From Rhyacichthys aspro (Eukaryota; Chordata; Actinopteri; Gobiiformes; Rhyacichthyidae), in NCBI GenBank assembly GCA_036850595.1, contig CM072154.1, positions 9,431,330 through 9,495,329 of the forward strand: a DNA stretch of 64,000 nt, read 5' to 3'. The stretch's first letter is position 1. Each line of letters begins with the position of its first letter. The notes under the pieces were generated by a model. The model ran no database searches, was not told the DNA's origin, and was given only the letters and a program-made list of their open reading frames with translations. Below are positions 12,401 through 22,200 of this stretch, one piece after another. The translations under genes were made by a program, and so were the position numbers.

Positions 12401-14289
12401 CCTGTCTCCACTGACTGTCAGTTAAAGGCTGCCCAATAAACACACTGTAGCAACATGTTTCTTAAAAGAAAAATTGATATATAATGGCAGAGACGGTATA
12501 TGCCAAACAGAATATTATGGGATGTGTTTCTCTTAAAGTATAGCAGTAATATACACCTAATAGGTAGATGATATAGAAATATGGCAGTTTTGGTCATCCC
12601 ACACATCTCATTATTTGCTAAGTTGTGTAACTAACATACTTCCTGTTACATCAGCAAACACAACTTCAAGTAAAGCACACTAAGGGATCAAACATGTGAA
12701 TGAAGCCAGTTTAGCAGTGAAGTCATCAGTTTTTGCTTTACATCCCACTTCCTAACATCGGGGGGTTATGTCTAAACAGTTACACTGGAGAAACCATATG
12801 CTCGGACACATGATTGAACATGTGCTGCAGAGAGTTGTGTTTTGCTGTAGGTGGGAAACCCTCTGTCAAACTACAAATGAAAAACACATGGCTTAAATGA
12901 GTCAGCAAGAGAAAAGGGGGATTCCACTCGACCTGCCAACTTTCTTTTTTTCCTTAATCGTTATTTTTATGATCAGCTCTCTCCACTCCTGTAACAAAAC
13001 GTGACGACTGCTGCTTTCTTGGCGCTCGGATATGTTTGCTTTTTGTTGCAAGCCTACTCTAAGGGATACCCTGACTTTTGATAATTGTGAGTGGATGTGG
13101 AAAGTTGAGGACTTGGCCCAAGGGAAGCTTTCCTTCACTCCGTCCAACAACCAGAGGCTGCTGTCTCTTATTCTGAGGGATTTCACAGCCGGGCTGCTCC
13201 AGAACTTTGTGTAATGCGCAAAGTCTCCAAAACAATGCCATTCTCTCTTTGTAAGATGACTTTTTCCATCTCGGGCTCACTGTCCATTACTGTAGTGTGT
13301 CAGCGGCAGGGAACCCCAAAGAAGGACAAAAAAATAAAAAATAAAAACTGACCAGGGAACGTGGCTCCAAATTTTTATTGAGTGTCTGCATTTAAAAAGT
13401 CAGACACTTTGCTTGCACTGGAGTATGTGAGTCACAAGTATTTTCACATGAACATCTACAACACACATGTGAGCAGTAGCTAAAACTGATTTATAGCAGA
13501 TAGAACTAAAATACAGCCTACTCAATTATAGTACTAACAACTCTGGTAATAAAAGACACAATAAAACGAATGAGTATATCCTATGTATGATATTGGTTCA
13601 CGACATAACAGTAGCTTATGAATGACAAAACAAAGAGGCTCATGTGGCTGATAAGAGATTATGGCCATCAGTCAAAAAAAGGCCACGAGGAAGTGAACTA
13701 CAGATGTGTTATCATTCAGATCATGCAAATCTTTCACACATTGACACAGAGCCTCATCTGCACAATAGTGAAACAAGAGAGCTGTGAACCTAAATGCTAA
13801 CCCTGGTGTGTTATGTGTCACTCGTTGTTACTGTAGCTTTAGAAAACTTGTGTAATATATGTGTTGCTGCAAACAATGAGAATCCTCGGTTTTGTTTCAC
13901 TGTCTAAACTTTTAACCTTTTTTTTTTTTTTTTGCACAGGTTTCTTAAAAGGTTCTTGCACCAGCAAACCATTCAGTGTACTTGTATTTGTGGTTTGTGA
14001 AAACAGAAGACAGGATGCAATACGCTGTGGTAAAGGCTTCAAACTGATAAGAAGCCACAGGAAGAATAGTAAATATCTTCTGGGGCTTACAGGGAAATTT
14101 GTGGCGAGTATATTTTGATGTTGAGTTTGCTACTGCTGGTACTCACCCTGGGTTTTCTCCAAGAAAATGACCTTGGAATCGGAGCTGAAGTTCTGCCCCG
14201 TCAGGATCATCTGCTGGCCTCCGAGCACAGAGCAGCTGTCCATATCCTGCTTCTCCACCATGGGAAGCTCGTGAGCCGAACGCTGGGCT

Positions 14290-14320
<31 letters not shown>

Positions 14321-17300
14321 GATACAGCACAGAGAAGGGCGTTGTGAGCTACATTTACTGTTCCTCTGCTGCCACACTGTCCGGTCATAACGCTCATATT
14401 TTTGGTACAAACATCTTTATAGTACGGTAAGAACATAAACTGCTGTTGATTTTCCAAAACATATGTAAATTACCAACAAGTCTCTTCATTTTGCAACTCT
14501 AGAAATGTTTACAGCCTAGAAAATATGTGTAGGTATTTTTAAGATAATGTAAAATCAATGTATACTGAAGGTGTCTTTTTAATTTGGCTTTTAACACATT
14601 GACATTTAGTTACAATCTTTATTTTGAGCTAAAAACAGTGACAATTGCTTTGGAGTAGCATTTTTATAATGATATAACAATATGTCTATATAGTATACGA
14701 GTCGTTACACTATAATGCAGAAAAATGTGATGTTAATGTCACATATGACTTTATTTTACTGTATGAATGTAAACTGACAATTCATTTATCATTTACCCTA
14801 ATTCAAGAAAAGTAGACAAAAATCATAATGGTTTAGTTAATGAAATAAAAATATATATCGCTTAAACCGATACTGACTTTAAAAAGGGTGTCAATACTAC
14901 CACATGCGTTGGTCTACTTAACCTTAAAGTAAATACATAGCAGCCTTAATGCCTCTCCTGTTGCTCCGGATGGCTTACTATCACACACTAGTTGGCCTGA
15001 ATCTCCACAATCACTGAAGCAGCAGCTGAGGTGTAGACAAACAACTGGCGCGACCTTTGAACAGCTTTGCTCGACCTGCCACGCATCGGCAGTTAAAACA
15101 AAGAAGATGAAACCAGCGGGGCCCTTGTCTCTTAAAACACAGCGTGGTGACACAACCGGCCTGACAGAAAAAAAAAAAACATTACACCTGAGTATTATTG
15201 TTCTAAAGATCTTACAACACCGACAAAACCTTTGTCCTTTTTCGCAGCTTGATGACAGGCGCACAATGACTGCTTATTTATTTATACGCTGCTATCACGC
15301 TGTGGAACGTATTGTGTGCAAAATGTAGACATAAACAGCCATCGTTGTTTGACTTGTGATTAGGACTCGTGCTTTAATAACACTCTGTACACATGCTCTC
15401 ATGTACCGAACAGTGCAGCTCCCACTTATTGGATAGAAGCCCTGTGTGAAGAAGGACTTCTTTGTGCAAAAGTCTCTGGACTATCACATCAGCTCCAGCT
15501 CATTTGAATATGTCTCCTTTTTTAATGATGTTTAGTTTGTATTAAGTTTAGGAAACGCCATCAGCAGTTTGTCCTGACAAAACTCACAGTGTGTCCGGAG
15601 AAAAATTATGTCTAAAATAGGCTCATGAAGAGTTTGTGTGTGTTTAGGCTGTGTTTTTAATGTGCGTTTGATGCTTACAGCACTCGATGGGGTGTGAGGC
15701 CACTTGCAGCGAGACGTGCTGTCCTCCCGGCTGAGGTATGTGCACTCGGAACACGAGTCGGACGCGAGTGTTTTTGCGGCCCACGTCTGTCTCGCCCTTC
15801 CTCAACTCGATGTCTGCGTTCCTGAGCTTCAGGATCCCTGCGCAGTCGATTCTACGCCAACAGAAATTCTCATGAAAAAGGTGTAACGGATAGTTTTTAT
15901 TGGATTACTATTAAACTCGCTGAGTCCTTACATTGCTTTCATGTTGTTCTTTGGCTCTAGTGGGATCTCCAGGACTTTGGTGCCGTGGATGATCTTCTCA
16001 TAGCTGGTGGTGGTCACTGTTTTGCCGGTGATGCGGTGGACCTGATAGAAGGCGTGGGGTTTTAGGATCCGCTCGTCTGCTGTGCCGATGAAGATCTGCA
16101 GGCCAAGTGGCTCTTTGCCTCTGTAGCCATGTAACTGCGCACAAAACAGTACACTGACTTTTAAAAACACACCTTAAGAGAATAAACAGATAGAGGACAC
16201 ATTTAGCAGTGGTTGTGTTTCTCTGTATCCTCCTGTACTATTCCAGATGTTTTCCCCCTAGAGGTACGTTCTCAGTCACCCACGTGCAAGAGCATGAGCC
16301 TTCTCGAATGCAAACATAAAGTGCAAGCCCCAAACTACCTCTTTTCTTTAAGACAGTAAAAGGTAGGTGAAGGTGCAACTGTAAAAGGTGAGACTGCGGG
16401 CATAATGCTACATGGATGCGGCTTGCTGAGGAAGCCTGCAAAAAAAACACAAAGCAACAACATGCAGTGCATCACTTTGATAAAGGAGAATTACCATAGA
16501 GACAAAACACACATTAAAGATAACAGCATTTTGAGGCCTCAATACCGTAAAGCTCCAAAAAACTCAGCTTAGTGCTACAACAAGGCTAATAGAAAGAACT
16601 TGTGAACATCTGCGCTCCCTCAACTCCTTTAATTCCTGAAAACTGCACACGTCAGCTTGTAAAAACAGTCACTGCAGTTCATGCTAGTTGCCGGGCTCAG
16701 AGTAAGCGGAAACTATGGCAACTCGAACGAGCCGGCTGGCCCTATATCCAGGTAGCAGACACACGACCCGCGCAAAAAACAGGGGACGCTCACTGCAAAC
16801 ACTGACCAGGCTATGTGAGCGAGCCGGGCCGTTGTCATGGCAGTAGCTGCAGCGGTGAGTCATGTCACAGAGCGGCGTAGGAAAGGAAAGTGACGACTGC
16901 GAGGCTAGAAGACAGGAGAGAGTGTTGAGGAGAGGAAGGAAGGGAAAAAAAACAGAACAACTACAGAAAGCGAAGGTGAAAGAGTGCAGTTGTGGCTAGC
17001 CAGGCCTGACCCTCTGACTGGTCATACAGCTTGACCTCGGGGTAAAGCCTTTGGGGGAAGGGTTGGAAATGGAAAAGAGTTAAGAGGTCCCTACTGCTGC
17101 CGTCTGCTTTACAGTATCGCCACGGTAACACAAAGAAAGGGAAGCCAAACTTATTTTTGGATAAAATAGTCATAGCCTGGAAATGAGTCAGTGCAGAGTC
17201 TTTAGTAGCCTACGATCAATTATTCAGCCACGTGGACAGACGTTTGAAATGTTTTCTAAGTCAGTCCCTATATCACTTCCTAATATGAGAGCCTGCAGAC

Positions 17301-20194
17301 AGCAAGGCCATGCGTATGAGGAAGTAAGAGACGCCCTGAACACTCATATGTTTGTGAGGTTAAAGTCAGTAAAGCGAGCCAGAGTACAAAACGGAACTAT
17401 TTTAAGTGAGAAGAAAGAAGTCGACTGTACTGCTCCCTGACCCAGGTGAAAAACTGTGGTTATAGTGAATGTGTCATATGTCTGGGGTTAGTTCTAACAT
17501 TTTCATTTGACAGAGTCATGACAGGTCGACTCATTTTCATAATACTGGCCAGGGGCAGAGTCATGTATTGTGTAATATGTAGGGAAATATGATCATATGC
17601 AAACCTCCCACAAACCTGAACTGAATACTTTACACGATGCCATTTCATGCGCTGATTCATGATAGCTTCATTTAGTGTATTCATTTATTCATTTAATTCA
17701 TTCTGCTAAAGCTCAGGCGGGCATCAATATGGAAAAACGAATGCTAACGATTTGCCTAATTGCATTTCAATAAAAGTCAGAAGTATTAGAACGAGTATAA
17801 GAACAGGTTGTCATTTCCACCTACACTTGCGTTGACTGTGCCCTCGTCTCACCTGCACAACGGGATGCCCTCCTGTGGGGGCTTTGACTGCACCCCTGCT
17901 CCCCTCCGTCTCGTAGTGAGCTCTGTGGTGTGGTTTAGGCTGCACTTCGATGTGGAGTTCGTACTGGTCTGTGCGGCTGGGAATGGGCCATTCCAGCGGA
18001 GGGAGGGAGGCCACTGGGATGCTACAGAACGTAACACGAAAGTTATTAGTCGAGAGTAATGTTTTGAGATTTTAATATTAGCTACTGATGTGCAAAATAG
18101 TGTGTTATTGTATTGTTGTCTGGTGCTATGTTTTAGTGAATGACTTATCCCACTTATCAAATAAATGAGGATAAACATGAATAGAAGTTAGCTATTTTCT
18201 GTTACTCAGTGAAGCATTCCTTTGAACTATCCTGCTTTCACACAGTACATTCTTTTCCTTCTTTGTAATATAATATTTTTCTATTTTATTAAGGTGACAT
18301 TACAATGCTCATGCGAAACACATGTCATTATAGCTTTCATAGTTCAGTTTAAGAGATATATTGTGAATTATTAAAGCACCAGATCACTCCATCATGATAT
18401 TATCCTTATTGTAGCAATATATTGTGTATTCACCTGCAAATGCTTGACACCAGTGGCTTGGGCCAGATCTGGGGTATAACAAAGAATGGCTCTGCAGCAG
18501 GCTTTGTTTTAATGTCCTGGTCACATGACACCAGATAGTTAGCTTCTCCGTTGTTCTCAGGGTACAGAGTGTAAAGCTGGTTGGTCGTTTTGACTATTTT
18601 GGTGGGCATCAGGCCCGGCTGTCCGGTGCCAAATCCATTCATGGCATCGTTGAGGCTGGTGTAGTGAGCGCTTATGTTGTGGTCGTCGTGCCGGCCGTGG
18701 GGGGAAGGGCTTCGCGAGCGGTGTCCCGGCACCAAGCCCGGGTTTCGGTACATGTCGTAGGTGCGTTTCCCTTGGGGCGATGTGGAGCGGGAGCCAGGTC
18801 TTGGGGAGGGGGAGCGTGGTCCCAGGCAGCCGTCTTCTGTCAGGCTGGTGCGCGGGGAGGTGCCCGGGGAGGTGCGTGGAGAACCAGTGTGGATGTTCTG
18901 AAAGCGAGGACACAAGTCACCCGGGTTTTGTCCACTGCTGGGGGACACGCAGGGTGAAGCCCAAGGGGAGTAGCTTTCTGAATGCCAACTAGTGGATGAG
19001 TTACTACTGGCGGGACTTAGGCACTGCGGTTCACGATAAGACAGGTTGTCGTGGCCCGGGACAGTGAGGGTGGGTCTGGGGCTAAGATTCTGATGGTGGT
19101 TCTGCAGTGAATCACGGCCATGGTTGTAGTGCTCACGGGACGGGGTGATTTCTATCCTGGGACTTAGGGCCAGACCTGCGGGACGGGTGCTGTCCAGGTA
19201 GCCTCTGGCCTCCTGCTGCTCGTACACAGACAGGACCTCACTGTTGGGTTCACTGTACGGCGGGCTGCAGGATTTAATGGCGTATGGAGAGGCTTCCTCC
19301 AAAGGGAACGTGTGCTCTGACTCAGGACTGAGCACTTTGTGAGAGCCAAGGTTTGGGTCATCTGTAAACACATAAACAAGGAGAATGGGCTGTAATGTAA
19401 ACTATAGGTGCACAAGTTTACATTTGATGTTTAGATGCAACAGAATGAGCTTAGATTTTCTCACTTCCATTTCTGACCCTTTGACTTAGGAACAGATACT
19501 GACAGCCTTTCACACTCACATTCATTCACTATTGGCAATTTAGATTCATATACCTACCTATACAAACATGTACTGTAGAATAAGGTTTTTTTTTGTTTGG
19601 TGATTTTTAGCATTTCAGCTAAATTTGTTCTCTACTGTAGCCTTTGAAGTAATAAACTTAGTTTTGTTTGTGTAATTTTCAGTGTAATTTTATATTTTTG
19701 CCTTGTTTTATTTATTTTTCATGTTTAGTCATTTGAAGAAGTTGCCCAAGCCCTTTTGGATACAATGGTCCCTACTACTGTGCAAGCATCATCTACAGTT
19801 ACCAATGTACAATACATTTAAAACATGTAAGATGATAGTAATAATGAATAGTAATGAAAATGATTGAAATGAAATATACTTTTAATGCCACCTGCAAAGA
19901 GCTTGCTAAATTTAGGAAAGAAAAGCCCACTTTATGTACTTCCTGGTTATTTTTTGCAACTTAGCCAAACATTTATTTAAAAAATGTTGTAATTGTGAGA
20001 ATGTAATTAATAAAAAAAGTTTGAGGATTGAACTAATGTTATCAAAAAGCCCTGGACAAACCTTGATTTCCCCCCGCCAAGTCGCTGCAAGGTGGCTCAT
20101 ACTCAAACAAGTACTCAAACTGCAGGTCGTCATCAGGACAGTTCACTCCACTCAGCTCTTCCTCCAAGTCTTTCTCGTCGTAAAAGGCGCTCAT
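6388..20194 (-). CDS. nfatc2: Nuclear factor of activated T cells 2 (NFAT1), ten coding exons
   Basis: Calcium/calcineurin-regulated transcription factor: it is cytoplasmic while phosphorylated, and enters the nucleus after calcineurin docking to bind GGAAA sites, often with AP-1. Coding exons in transcript order: 20062-20194, 18434-19361, 17853-18021, 15932-16134, 15679-15851, 14147-14287, 12037-12092, 11813-11945, 11136-11732, 6388-6443. All introns are GT-AG. Lengths sum to 2589 bp (862 codons plus stop), slightly shorter than human NFATC2 (about 925). Exon 1 gives an acidic start (MSAFYDEKDLEEELSG, then DDDLQFEYLFEYEPP) like the human N-terminal activation domain. Exon 2 carries the calcineurin site SPRIEIT (residues 111-117) and SP-rich repeats. 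Exons 3-8 encode the Rel homology region (about 355-645) with RAHYETEGSRGAVK and the KRKRSQ nuclear localisation signal. The last exon encodes VNEIIRKDLTG and the final GHT, matching the long human C-terminus. Identity rests on protein similarity recalled from memory. NFATC2 rather than NFATC1/3/4 is supported by ELPMVEKQD, GGQQMILTGQNF and the ATP9A/SALL4 linkage. Confidence 0.96.
6444..11135 (-). other. nfatc2: nfatc2 last intron
   Basis: A 4.7-kb intron. I see no coding exon with convincing similarity, including no obvious equivalent of the alternative human C-terminal exon. It contains a short hairpin at 7338-7361, a (CA)n run near 9956-9970 and an RFX-like half site at 10235-10244. The rest is unremarkable AT-rich sequence. 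Confidence 0.6.
11136..11732 (-). CDS. nfatc2: nfatc2 coding exon 9: C-terminal transactivation region
   Basis: This 597-bp exon covers residues about 646-844. It begins at SPSIKTEPLDEYEG (sumoylation-type IKTEP) and ends at LDQAYLDD, where a GTGAGT donor splits the next codon. Proline/glutamine/histidine-rich low-complexity sequence includes SYYHSPRG, HRSVLVHTGS, SPTNQH and YPTVIQQQHYIQ, each with a recognisable human NFATC2 counterpart. RVTVKEENLDQAYLDD corresponds to human VTIKQEQNLDQTYLDD. Reading through the donor would add about 30 hydrophobic codons before a stop at 11041; I treat that as intron. Confidence 0.93.
11813..18021 (-). CDS. nfatc2: nfatc2 coding exons 3-8: Rel homology region
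   Basis: Six exons (17853-18021, 15932-16134, 15679-15851, 14147-14287, 12037-12092, 11813-11945; 169, 203, 173, 141, 56 and 133 bp) encode the DNA-binding RHR-N and the IPT/RHR-C dimerisation fold. The recognition loop HHRAHYETEGSRGAVK lies in exon 3, GLQIFIGTADERILKPHAFYQ in exon 4, IDCAGILKLRNADIELRKGETD across exons 4/5, and SMLFVEVPSY plus NFYVINGKRKRSQPQHFTY in exon 8. Near-identity to the mammalian protein implies strong purifying selection. The intron between 12092 and 14147 contains a SINE. Confidence 0.95.
12284..12441 (+). mobile_element. tRNA-derived SINE, second copy, in nfatc2 intron
   Basis: Shares with 2243-2388 the order GGGAGACCCGG..., CATTCCCCTCTCTCTCACCC, CTGTxTCCTxTCT and a terminal CAATAAA-type tail. 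GGATTAGATTCC approximates a Pol III B box. It lies antisense to nfatc2, in the intron between exons 6 and 7. Confidence 0.65.
14293..14320. repeat. (CA)14 microsatellite at a splice acceptor
   Basis: Uninterrupted CA dinucleotides end five bases before the start of nfatc2 exon 6. In the transcript they read (UG)14 then CGCAG, so they occupy the polypyrimidine-tract position. Confidence 0.95.
18434..19361 (-). CDS. nfatc2: nfatc2 coding exon 2: regulatory domain
   Basis: This 928-bp exon encodes about residues 45-354, the NFAT homology region controlled by phosphorylation. Visible in order: the PxIxIT calcineurin-docking motif SPRIEIT; a serine-rich region (CLSPASSNSSTSWHSESYSP, then CVSPSSG) equivalent to SRR1; SP repeats (SPRTSPGTSPRTSL, RSPSPRPGSRSTSP); a basic GKRTYD where human has KRRHS in the first nuclear localisation signal; RSRSPSP; and FFVIPQIWPKPL where human has LLVPPTWPKPL, the second (LxVP) calcineurin contact. 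It joins exon 3 as SIC-SIPVASLPPLEW. The acceptor is ...TTTACAG and the donor GTGAAT. Both first exons join here in the same phase. Confidence 0.95.
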
Positions 20195-20800
20195 CTGTCT
20201 CAAGTTTCTTCTCTAACAGGCTCCTTCACACGACGGCCACACAGGTTCAGGATTTTTCGGGGAACCTGTTCGAATGATGCATGTGTCCCGAGGGTTTCCT
20301 GTTTGAGCTGTCACATGAAGGCGGGACTATCTTTCACACTCCGAGCACTGTTTTTAGCATTTATGTAAGAGTCACGCCTCTGTGCGCGCTAATGCTACCC
20401 GGTACAGAGCGATAATGCGGCGGCAGTGATGAGTGAGGTGTCCCGTTCAAACACAGGCTGAGAGGCGCAGTCAGGTGCTGCCCCCGGGTGTCTGCTCCGG
20501 TACCTGTTCCACTCCAAACCTCATGAACCCAGGTGTGGCAGTTTTTCCACTTCTTGACGTACGAACAACCCATTAAATCGCCTTGTTAATATATTTTGAG
20601 CAAGAAAAGTCCGTTTTTAGAATGAAAAATGTTTGATAAGCTAATTTACGATCGTTTTGTAGCATGCTAACGAGATTTTGATGCTACGTTCGCTTCAGGC
20701 GGGAGTCCCAATTTAAGGGGTTCTCCGCGTGCGATACCGCTGAACCAATCATTGTATAGATTAGCTGAACATGTGACCAGCGCGCGGTGAGCCTTAAAGG
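20195..20800 (-). promoter_or_regulatory. nfatc2: nfatc2 main promoter / 5' UTR region
   Basis: The sequence upstream of the main ATG (20192-20194) is richer in CpG than its surroundings up to about 20.8 kb, consistent with a vertebrate promoter. The transcription start cannot be placed. The ATG lacks a purine at -3 (context ACAG-ATG), so initiation context is only moderate. Confidence 0.45.
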
Positions 20801-21392
20801 TAGGTTAGGCAAGTTTTGTTATTGTTGGTATTTTTAGCACATCAATGGAGATAATGATGTTTCCATGTGTCTGTATTACATAATTAATCAAATTTCGAAA
20901 GTGAAAGGTTACCTTCACTTTTCCAAAAAACACTGTTAACCCCATGCATCGTGTATTTAAAATTCTGACTTTGCTTATTAAAGCTTAGCCTACATATACA
21001 TATTATCATTGTACTGTGATATGTCATTCAGTTTTAAACTAAGGAAAAACTAACACGGAATTATTGTATGTGGTAAAATGAGAACTTTCCATCCTCTTGT
21101 GCCACCCTTGTTGACAAATTAGGACTATTCATAGCATAGCTTTTACTTATGACTCAGTATTAACTACAGACACGTCTATTTATTCGTGTATCTTAAACAT
21201 ATCACTCCCAATTCCCTCATATTTCTCCATTAAAGGAAGTCTACAGTCTACATCCATCCAAGCATCACCGAACACACACCCCTGACTGACAGATAACAGA
21301 CTAACCACATCACAACTAACACACAAAAAGTGAATAAATGGATGAATAAATCAAATGTGTTAGTTACCAGAGACACAACACTGAAGCTGTAC

Positions 21393-21450
21393 CTTGATCC
21401 ATGGACCTCATGGTGTGGTACTGTGCCAGCCTCCAAGTCTCTCTGAACAT
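21393..21450 (-). CDS. nfatc2: nfatc2 alternative first coding exon
   Basis: The open frame MFRETWRLAQYHTMRSMDQ ends at a GTACAG donor, leaving one base (G). It therefore splices into exon 2 in exactly the phase used by exon 1. An alternative human NFATC2 N-terminus has the same spacing of M-x-R-E, R-L, R-x-M-x-S and D-Q just before the exon-2 sequence. The resulting protein would be 837 residues and lack the acidic N-terminal activation segment. The base run before the ATG looks like a splice acceptor (pyrimidine-rich, ending CTCCAG), so the exon may be internal with a non-coding leader upstream. Confidence 0.75.
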
Positions 21451-22200
21451 CTGGAGAAAAGGTCAAAAAGGGAAAAAAAAGAAGAAATGCAAAAAAAGTA
21501 AAATAAATAAGCTATTCCCTTTTAATAACCATAGCAATCGGTTTCAAAATGTCGAAAACCGGGGTAAAACGTTGAAGAAGTTGCCATACAGCAGCTGCGC
21601 GTAAAGTGCCTTTCGCTTCAAAAACACGCAGCTTGTGTTGGTATGAAGTCTCCCTTTCCCCGAGCTCTGGAAGGATTACTTGGGTCTGAAGAGCGGCTTC
21701 CTTCCCCGCTCTGTGTTTATAATGGTCCAATGCTGTAAAATAACGGGATTCCCTCAGTGTTTCCTCCTGTTTGTGCGCGTTTGCCATGGAAACCTGGAGC
21801 GGCTCCATGTCGGAGACTCAGGGCTTTCCTGCAAAGCCCCACACTCAGGAATCCATGACGTCTCCAGCTCCCGAGCCAAGGCATTTCTGCGGCTTCTCTC
21901 AGACAGTAGCGCACAAGAACCTCATTGTGGCACACTGTAGCAGAGAGGGAGTCACCCCGAATGAAAAATAGTTACAAGTCTGATTGCAGCTTACACCGTG
22001 AAATAGACTTAACACGGTTTCGCGCACTGCCCTGTCTACGAGCTGAATGTGTCTTTTAACTGGTGTATTACCGAAAACAGACAGCGAATATTGTGACTTT
22101 AGAGACAGTAAAGTGGCGTGACTCAGCGACTGTCTGAGGTTAACTTTACAGCTCACCTGCTGCTGGTTTTCACCTGTTTAACCTTTGTTTCAACCCTTTA
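21451..22200 (-). promoter_or_regulatory. nfatc2: candidate alternative nfatc2 promoter / non-coding leader exon
   Basis: Relatively CpG-containing sequence lies upstream of the alternative first exon. It includes an RFX-like site (TTGCCATGGAAAC, 21781-21793) and a strong minus-strand donor (CAG|GTGAGC, intron beginning at 22156). A transcript using that donor could join the acceptor-like tract just before 21450. Inferred from sequence signals only. Confidence 0.35.

Noticed and set aside
18664..18957. Plus-strand open frame rich in V, G and R opposite nfatc2 exon 2
   Set aside because: Antisense shadow of SP-rich coding sequence.
21512..21808. 98-codon minus-strand open frame between the nfatc2 alternative exon and its candidate leader
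   Set aside because: Its stop lies before the alternative exon, it has no donor in a usable phase, and it is unlike any NFAT sequence.
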